A DNA stretch of 64,000 bases from Protula sp. h YS-2021 (taxonomy: Eukaryota; Annelida; Polychaeta; Sabellida; Serpulidae): contig OX457028.1 of NCBI GenBank assembly GCA_949752745.1, forward strand, positions 6,320,095 to 6,384,094, read 5' to 3'. The notes beneath the pieces were generated by a model, which saw only the letters and a list, made by a program, of their open reading frames with translations, ran no database searches and was not told the origin of the DNA. Of the stretch, positions 48,401-57,400 are shown one piece after another; position 1 is the first letter of the stretch; each line of letters opens with the position of its first letter. Made by a program: the position numbers and the translations under genes.

Positions 48401-51400
48401 AATTGGCGAATAGGTCTATGGAGGGGGGACCCCATGGTGATTGACCTGCTACCCATCGGAAGGATGTGTGTGCTAGGCACCATTCCGTGTGAATTACTTG
48501 TCCCTCCCTGGAGGCCAAATCTGCCAGTACATTGAGTTTTCCCGCTAAGTGATGGGCTGTTAGGGTGATGTGACATTGGCGAGCAAAGCAAAGAATCCTG
48601 CATGCTAATTTCGAGAGATGAAGAGACCTGGTCCCTCCCTGTCTGTTTAGGTAAGCTACTGCCGTAGAGTTGTCTAAAAGGAACCGTACGGATTTGCCCC
48701 TGAGAATGTGATTCAATCTGTTTAGGGCTATCCACACTACTCGTAACTCTAACCAATTGATGTGGTAGCTGTTTAGGGGGGGAGCCCATAACCCTTTCCA
48801 TACTTGACCCTGACAATGTATCCCCCAGCCCTTCTGGGACGAATCGGTCTGAAGTTCTATCTCTGGGGGTGGGGGGTGAAAGGGGACACCCTCGGTCATC
48901 ACTATGGGATCGCACCACCATTGTAGGGGAATTAGTGTTTTCCCAGAAATTTTTGTTTTGGCACGGGGAAACCTCCCTTTTCTTAGTGCAAATCTGACCT
49001 GTCTTTGAAATGGTCTGTAATGCAAGCGACCTAAAGGGACCGTTTTTTCGGTTGCAACTAGGAGACCTAACAGGTATTCCATTGCCTGTAAGTTCACGTT
49101 TTTGTCTGCTGGGATTGCTTTTATTGCCTGACAGACTCTTTGGCGTCTCTCTTCGGTAGGAAAGGCTCTTGCATTTTTTAGATCCCATCTTTCCCCGAGG
49201 AATATAATGTCTTGTTTGGGTGAAAGTTCCGATTTGGGTATGTTGACTACGAGCCCTACCTGAATGGCCTTTCGAACTAGAGTTATAGTTTGAAGACGGG
49301 CCGTTTGTTTGTCTTGATGGGCTAGTAACCAGTCGTCTAGATATTGGAACACCAACATGCCTTCTAGGCGAGCCCAAGACTTCAGAACTTTCATTACCTT
49401 TGAAAACACATACGGAGCCGTGGAGAGACCGAAAGGGAGTGCCCGAAACCAAAAACGTTGTAGGCCTATTTGAAAGCTTACGAATTTTTTGGTTGAATGA
49501 TGCAATGGGATATGGAGGTACGCGTCTGACAGATCTATCGACGTGCCCCACATCCCTGCCTGAAGACTTTCTTTTATAACTTGGGCTGTGTCCATTTGGA
49601 AAGTTGTGGTCATTAGAAATTCGTTGAGGGAGGAGAGGTCTATGACTAATCTCCACCCGCCTGATTTTTTGGGGACTAGAAAGACCCTGCTGAAAAAGGC
49701 TTCCTGGGTTTCGGGCATTTCCTCCATGGCCTCTTTTTCTTTCAGGGATATCAACATTTCCTGAAGGGCTACATCTTTGTCTGACCCTTTGGGATAGGAG
49801 GTGACTAAGTTTTCTGGTGCCCGGGCAGTTAGTGGAATAGGGACTTTGTGGCCCCTTTGATCCCGTTTGAACGGTAGAGAATACCCGTTTTTTAGCCATC
49901 GGACTACCCGACGAGGGGCACCCATTTCTGCCCAGGCCTTCCAGAATTTGCCTAGCCTTCCTCCTACGGGCCAGTAGGAGATGCAGGAATGCAAATCTTT
50001 TGGATTTTCTACACTTATTAAAGTATCGCCAGGAGACCAATGAGTCTCTGGGCGGTACTTTGATTGGCTGCTACCTGCTCTGTTGCGGTGATGGGCCCTC
50101 CTGTCGATTGCTGTGACCCGACTTGGGCTTCTTGGCCGGAGGGGGTTGCGATTGAGATATGGGCTTAGCCTGCTCCGAGTTTGGGCGTTGAACTCTCTTG
50201 CGTTTGAGCGGGCGCCGAAATGATGCCCGGGACATCCTGGACATCAAGGCGAAGTCTTGTGATAGGGAGCGGCTTTCTTGATTTACTCGCTCTATTTCCG
50301 CGGGAGGAAACAATTCTTTTTCACCCAGAATGGGAGCATGACGCAAATCCCTCAACCCTTTCACGCTTGACCAACAATGTTGTAAGAAGGCATCCCGTCT
50401 GAGAAAAACCATGGACGTCATCAGGTAAGTAGATAGCTTGACCACGTCCCTGGTTGCAAGAGCCAGACATTCCAATAGTTTGGACGTGACCGGATCATTG
50501 AGGCGTAAATCCTCCCAACGCGTTTTTAACGCTTTCAGAGTGTGGTCCTGAAATGACATTACATTAAGAATATGTCGTGAGGACGCCTCAATGATCTTAG
50601 CGTCTTTCTCCACTAGTGGAATGTCCGAATCATTGCGAACCGAGGGCATCCAAACCGTGCGTTTCGACGGTTGCTCCAAGGGTTCTGAAGATAATAGGTC
50701 GTCCGATGGTCGATACGGGCCTGGTCTTACAGCACAGTGGCGCGAGGCGTGAAAACGGGATAAGGTACGGCCCTCAGCATTATCCATCTTTTTGAACTCC
50801 CTTGTTCTTACTGTTACCGCGTTAGCGATGCCTTCGCTAGTAGGTAGCGCGATAAATGGGTCTTGATGCAGCGGGGCCGTCTGAGAGGTCATCCGGATCG
50901 GAGGATCCTCTTTATCGGCTGTAGGAGAGCTGGCCGTGACCCTAGCCAGACGGGCAATTTCCTGAATTGCGTCGCGAAAAGGAACGTCCTCTGGCGCTAT
51001 TGTAGATGCGGTGATGGATGGCGTGGCATTCTCGCTTCGTGGAGTGAAATCCGGTGGGGAGGGGGTCCTGATTGGGCGTCTCCCTGCTGCTGCCGGATCT
51101 TTCCAAAGCTTCTGGCCACTACGAGGGGATCTGATATAGTCCATTTCCCTGAGGGGAAGGCGAAACTGAGAGGAAGGGGGTGTATCTGTTGCCTCCTCAC
51201 TCGATTCTCCCCCTACTGACTCTTGGTCCTCTGACTCCTGTTCAGGTTCCCGTTCGTGACTGGTGCCTGCCGATTGTGATGGGACGTCACCCGAAGGGGT
51301 ATAGATCTCCCGTTCTCGGTTGAGTGGAATGGAAGACAGATGGGATGCCACTGACTGGACCAACTCTTCTTCCTCCTCCTCTCCCAAAAAGCCTGATCCT

Positions 51401-54400
51401 CGCCCTGATGGGGGGAGCCCTGAAGATTCAGCGTCACTGATCACTTCTACTGACGGTAGTTGTGTGCTGGGATCTACACGAGAAGGGGATGGAGTGGTGA
51501 GTGGCTGTAGGTCCGGTGGTGGTCGCGAAACTGTGGCAGACGGTTTATGTTTGCGACGCGATTCCTTGCCTTGGCGTTCGACTTGCTGTTGGAGGTCTAG
51601 CAATTGTTTTTGCAACTGGGCTTGCATCGACAAAAAGGCTGAAAACTCTCCAGGCAGTCGTGGCACTGAAGGGGGGGACGACAGTTCCGATTGTGCCGGA
51701 ATGCCCAACTGACCGGCCAGAGCCGAGAAACTGGAGCCCGAAGCCGTATGAGTAACTGTCACTGGTTCCACGGCAATGTCTGTTTTCGGTGTCGTTTCGG
51801 TTTTATCCGTATCCGAGGGAGTAATAGCCCAAGCCTTCCTGAGGGTTTCCAACTCTTTGCCTTCTGGAATATCCAGGTCGGCCACCGTTTCGGTATATGC
51901 TTTACGTTTGCGGGCTTTCTTGTTCTTCTTGTCCACCGCGAACGCATCGGATTCCGAACCTGTATCCATCTTAACGGGAGACGAAACTTGTTCCAAAATC
52001 ACTGAGCTAGCTTTACGCATCGTTACTTGACCGAAATCCGAGGACGCACATGGGGATAAAGACAAGGCTTTACGTCTGTATCTTCTCCTATCATTGCGTA
52101 TCCTGTTCTTGAGAATACGTTTCCACTGTTTCGGTGACAAGTGATGGCACTCAGAGCAAGTATTCCACTCGTCGCAAAGGGGTACACTGTTCTTTCGTTT
52201 GCAACGGTCACAAATAGAGTGGGGGTTGAAGGCTGAAGGTGGGTGGGTGCACTGCAGAAGTATCGGCTGACTCCGCAGGCTGGCTTCTGTCATATCTGAA
52301 ATGCAAGCAGAAAAAGACAGGTAAGTTATCTGTTCATGTCACAGCAGACTAGACAGATAAAAGAACATTTAGCGCAAAAACGAGAGTTATACCACCTTGG
52401 AGTGTTATTGCAAATAATACCAGTACGTACTCTGCTCGAATAGGCGCTAAAATGATGCTCATAGGCCTCTCAGAGCTCTATCGAATGACAAGTATTCAAG
52501 ATGAGCTTTCGATGGGCCCATTTTCGGGATGTAGGAAAATTACCCCATAAACGGGATATGACCATGGGCCCGAAAACGGGATCGATTCCGGGACCCTAAA
52601 CGGTACCATCTAGTCCATTTGTGGGTCTCGTCCGACTGATCCCATAAATGGGATTCGGGCCTGATCCCAGGCAAATGAGGTGCCACAAATGGGCCACTTG
52701 GTGCCGAAAAAACGGCACCTCGGAACCATGTATGGGATATCGTAGTCCCATAAATGGGCTTTCAGCAGAAATTTCGCCAAAAATAGCTCGAAACGTCTAT
52801 GAGCATAATTTCGCCTGAACCAGAGCTAGCAGAGTCTGGAGAAACCCTGACCTAACTAGCAGGTTCCGAAGGAGTGTCTAACCAGCAAAAATGGCCATTC
52901 ACGTAATGGTACCATAAGCTGTGGTTGACTAGGAATCGAAGCAGGCACAGTGGGCTGCAGAGATTCTACCAACTCCGAGGCGGTGTGTGCATGAACTAGA
53001 ACAAAATTCCGGTCCTGTAGCTTCCGTGTGGAGAAGAGAGGCACACTTCCCGGGACTAAGAGGTGTCTCCGCTGCGTGTAAACTCAACAACTACCAGACC
53101 GAAAGAAACAGTGCCGAAAAATTGCTTCAATCCGAGTAGAAATTTATCCACACAAATCACAAATCACGTAAGTTAATCCAAGAAAGTGAAAATAGTAGAT
53201 TAAAGCAAAATCGCACCTTGCTCAGTTCCCTTTTTTAGATAAAAAAGTGGAGCACACAGAAAGGCGTGTGTTGTAAACACCACGCTTGAAGGGAATGATT
53301 GATGTCTTCGAATGACGTAAGTCTTATCGTTCTCGCTTGCTGATTGGCTGGAGATGGAGGGAAGACAGGATGGAGAGTAGAGGGACCATTCTATTCACAA
53401 GGAAAAATTTCATTTTTATTTGCGTGGTATTATTTACCGGAAGGGAACCCATCTAAAGTGGAGATAAGCGAATTTAAAGCTTTTACGAAGTAAAAGGATT
53501 TCTTTGACCTCGCCATACATTTTCGGTACTATTTGTTCAGCACCTTGTATCTGTAAACATGTACAAAGTTATAGGGTACCGGGTCATCAGTAGCGAACAG
53601 CTTTTCACTCGGGCTACTAACTTTTAACTGGGTGCCTGGTTGGCAAGTAAAGTTTTTTGGTTGCAAAAATTTTCAGTAAAACCATTAAAGAAATTTACAC
53701 ACTATAATTTTGTAAAATGTAGAATACCCACACGTAAGAGCCTCTCCATTTTTTCAGAATTTGGCTCAGCGCCCCCCCCCCCTTCCCCCCTAAAAATCCT
53801 CAGTCAAAAATACAATGACAGTATCTTTTAAGTACACGTGAATCCTGTCAGACACTCGAATCCATCGCAGAGACGTAACTTGAAACCGGCATAACTAAAC
53901 TTAAGCTTTTTTTATTCAAAAAAACTTACCTGGGATCTAAAGCGCCTATCATTTCCCGAAACTGTGTAGTTTTCACGGTGCGGAATGGTCGCAGATCAGA
54001 CACAAGATATCTGGCATTTTTTATTTGTGATGTTGATGGCTTTTGGAGAGTTTGACGGAGGCTTTTTTTCCAACATTTGGCCAATGGTCGGTTGAACATG
54101 AACATTTACCCTTTTCAACGGTATTTCATTTGTTGTTTCGGTGCTTTGTTCCGTCTTAATTTTAAGATCTTTTCCCCAATAATTTCTGAGCATAAAACAC
54201 GATGGTGTCTTGGATGAATGATGTTGTAAATTCGTCGTATTTCCAGAATATTTTACTTCCATTTTGGATGCTTTACACAGGGCAACATTTTTCTCAGTTT
54301 TTCCTTTGTCCGATTTTAGTCCAAAATGCTGCCACACTGGCGCTTTTGCTCTTTTGTTCTCGACGTAGGCCGTATCCATTTTTGGTAGTGCGTTTCCAGT

Positions 54401-57400
54401 CACATTGTTTTGCTAGCAGTATTTTAACAATATCGCATATGTTCCTTTCTAAGTTATACACAAGTTATCATTCAATTATCCAATCAGTTCATATCCAATA
54501 TAGCAAATAATTATCCATGTTCTATCACACTATAATTGGCCGACTTAGTCAGAAATTTACATGAAAAAATATCGTAAAAATATATCTGAAACGAAAAACA
54601 GCAGAATATAGTGTGTAAAATGATGAACAACAGCACTGGAGATATCACTCGTTGGCACATCACCAAAACATATTGAATTAAACATTTGTGTTGTGTGACA
54701 GAGATGCGGGCTTGAGGTCCATGTTTTTCTTTGTGTTGTGTGACAGAGATGCGGGCTTGAGGTCCATGTTTTTCTTTGTGTTGTGTGACAGAGAGCCGGG
54801 CTTGAGGGCCATGTTTTTCTTTGTGTTGTGTGACAGAGATGCGGCCTTGAGGTCCATGTTTTTCTTTGTGTTGTGTGACAGAGAGCCGGGCTTGAGCGTC
54901 ATTTTTTTCTTTGTGTTGTGTGACAGAGAGCCGGGTTTGAGGGCCATGTTTTTCTTTGTGTTGTGTGACAGAGAGCCGGGCTTGAGGGCCATGTTTTTCT
55001 TTGTGTTGTGTGACAGAGAGCCGGGTTTGAGGGCCATGTTTTTCTTTGTGTTGTGTGACAGAGAGCCGGGCTTGAGGGCCATGTTTTTCTTTGTGCTGTG
55101 TGACAGAGAGCCGGGCTTGAGGGCCATGTTTTTCTTTGTGTTGTGTGACAGAGAGCCGGGCTTGAGCGTCATGATTTTCTTTGTGTTGTGTGACAGAGAG
55201 CCGGGCTTGAGGGCCATGTTTTTCTTTGTGCTGTGTGACAGAGAGCCGGGCTTGAGGGCCATGTTTTTCTTTGTGTTGTGTGACAGAGAGCCGGGCTTGA
55301 GAGCCATGTTTTTCTTTGTGTTGTGTGACAGAGAGCCGGGCTTGAGGGCCATGTTTTTCTTTGTGTTGTGTGACAGAGAGCCGGGCTTGAGCGTCATGAT
55401 TTTCTTTGTGTTGTGTGACAGAGAGCCGGGCTTGAGGGCCATGTTTTTCTTTGTGTTGTGTGACGGAGAGCCGTGCTCGACGACCATGTTTTTCTTTGTG
55501 TTGTGTGACAGAGAGCCGGGTTTGAGGGCCATGTTTTTTTTTTTTTGTGTTGTGTGACAGAGAGCCGGGCTTGAGGGCCATGTTTTTCTTTGTGTTGTGT
55601 GACAGAGAGCCGGGCTCGGTACGACACGGAGCAGCGGCTGAAGACGAACCAGGCCGAGCAGCGGGCCCTGAACGAGGCGGCCTTACAGCAGGACCTCGAC
55701 CTCAAGCAGAAGAAAATAGAGCAGAAAATCACCGTACGTGCTGTCATGTTGTTAATTTTGAGTGGCGGATGCAGGTTTTGGTCAAGAATGTGGTGGGGGA
55801 GGGGGTTCAACTTTCAAAAAGTCATCCGAAGTAGCCAGTTTACCAGTTAAACTTCTATTCTAAGTTAAAGGGGGATAGAGAAATTGGGGGGGGGGGGGTT
55901 GCAACCACTGAACACACCCCCCCCCCCCCCTTCCCTAATCCGCCACTGTATGGGAGAGCATAAAATCGAAAGCATTTTGCAAATCGTGTTTTTGAAATAC
56001 CCGAAATCACCCCCGTCGTCTACACATAATTTGTGACGTCACCTGTTCACTGTACACACAGTTTTGCCCCTTTCTCCTCCGCCTAACTTCGGCGCTTGCG
56101 TCACTAAATATGGACGCCAAGTAAATTGACCATATGTCTGCTGTTTTGCAGGAAGTGAATTCGCGCAAGCACGTGCAGCTGATGACGTCACAGATGGCGA
56201 AGAAGGATCACTCGGTGAAACACGAGACATTCTACACGCACAAATTCTCCAAACGCCTGGCGGATCAGAATCGGCGGGAGCACGAGGACCACCTCAAGCA
56301 CTTCCAGGCAAGCCCGTACCCCTCCCCCCAACCCCCTCCCGCCGTCCCCCCAACCCCACCCCAATCCCCGCCGCCCAAGGAGTCATGACCTGAAGCACTT
56401 CCAGGCAAGCCCGTACCCCCTCATCCCCCCAACCCCCAACCCCCTCCCATCCCCCAATCCCCACCTCCTCCCGCCCTCCCCCCCATCCCCACCCCCCCTC
56501 CCCCGCCGCTCCAGGAGTCATGACCACCTCAAGCACTTCAAGGCAGGCCCGTACCCCCTCCCCCCAACCCCCTCCCGCCCTCCCTTCCCCCCACCCCCCA
56601 CCCCCTCCCGCCCTCCCCCCCCATCCCCACCCCCCTCCCCCGCCGCCCCAGGAGTCATGACCACCTCAAGCACTTCCAGGCAGGTCCGTACCCCCTCCCC
56701 CCCAACCCCCTCCCGCCCTCCCCTCCCCCAACCCCCCACCTCCTCCCGCCCTCCAACCCATCCCCACCCCCCTCCCCCGCCGCCCCAGGAGTCATGACCA
56801 CCTCAAGCACTTCCAGGCAGGTCCGTACCCCCTCCCCCCAACCCCCTCCCGCCCTCCCCTCCCCCAATCCCCCACCCCCGCCCGCCCCCCCCCCCCATCC
56901 CGACCCCCTCCTCCGCCGCCCCAGGAGTCATGACCACCTCAAGCACTTCCAGGCAGGCCCGTACCCCCTCCCCCCAAGGTTTATCTATACGAAATAAATA
57001 AATGAAAATTAACAAAAAATAATAAAATGGAATAAAAATTGATAATGAATAAAAATAATTTCGTGAATAGAGAAAAAGAAGATAATATTTATCGAAATAG
57101 TAATAAAAGCATTGTATTAAAAAAATAAATAAATAAAACTAAATAAATTCCAAAAAAAGGGGAAAAAGGAATACGTTTTGTACTTGATGTATTCGTTATA
57201 AAAGTGTGTTGATTTTGAAACTTGGTTGCAGAAAGTAGTGCAGATGGGCGAGGAGCAGGAATACAGTCTGTACAACAGGGTGAAAAACGCGGAGTACGCG
57301 CGCCAAAAGCGCGAGCAGGCCGTGCGCAAGACGCAGAGCAAGCTGCTGGAGAAACGGCGCGACAACGCGCAAAAGCTGAAGCAGGAGATGATCGATATGA

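Larger units (their letters stand above)
45470..53495 (-). mobile_element. DIRS-type tyrosine-recombinase retrotransposon, complete
   Basis: An 8,026-bp element read leftward. Order: right inverted repeat, leader, gag-like ORF, RT/RNase H and tyrosine recombinase ORF, internal complementary region, left inverted repeat. There is no target duplication of the LTR kind; instead a short AAAA lies at each end (45470-45473, 53492-53495), and the same AAAA is single at the joint in the internal complementary region. This is the layout predicted for DIRS elements, which integrate as circles by site-specific recombination. It sits inside the decayed hAT element. The ORFs are long and the 181-bp inverted repeats match closely, so it looks younger than its hAT host. 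Confidence 0.95.
43340..54680 (-). mobile_element. Decayed hAT (ZBED-like) transposon, interrupted by a DIRS element
   Basis: Minus-strand transposase pieces lie on both sides of the DIRS insertion. The left terminus TAGGGTTGGGTATCG at 43340 resembles hAT terminal repeats. The opposite terminus was not found and the right boundary given is only the start of the host minisatellite, so that end may be lost or rearranged. No 8-bp target duplication could be confirmed. Confidence 0.7.

Noticed and set aside
50220..51755. Plus-strand frames opposite the DIRS gag ORF
   Set aside because: Antisense shadows of the gag-like ORF without domains.
54511..55581. 356-codon minus-strand and 289-codon plus-strand frames
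   Set aside because: Both are translations of the 45-bp minisatellite and have only repeat periodicity.
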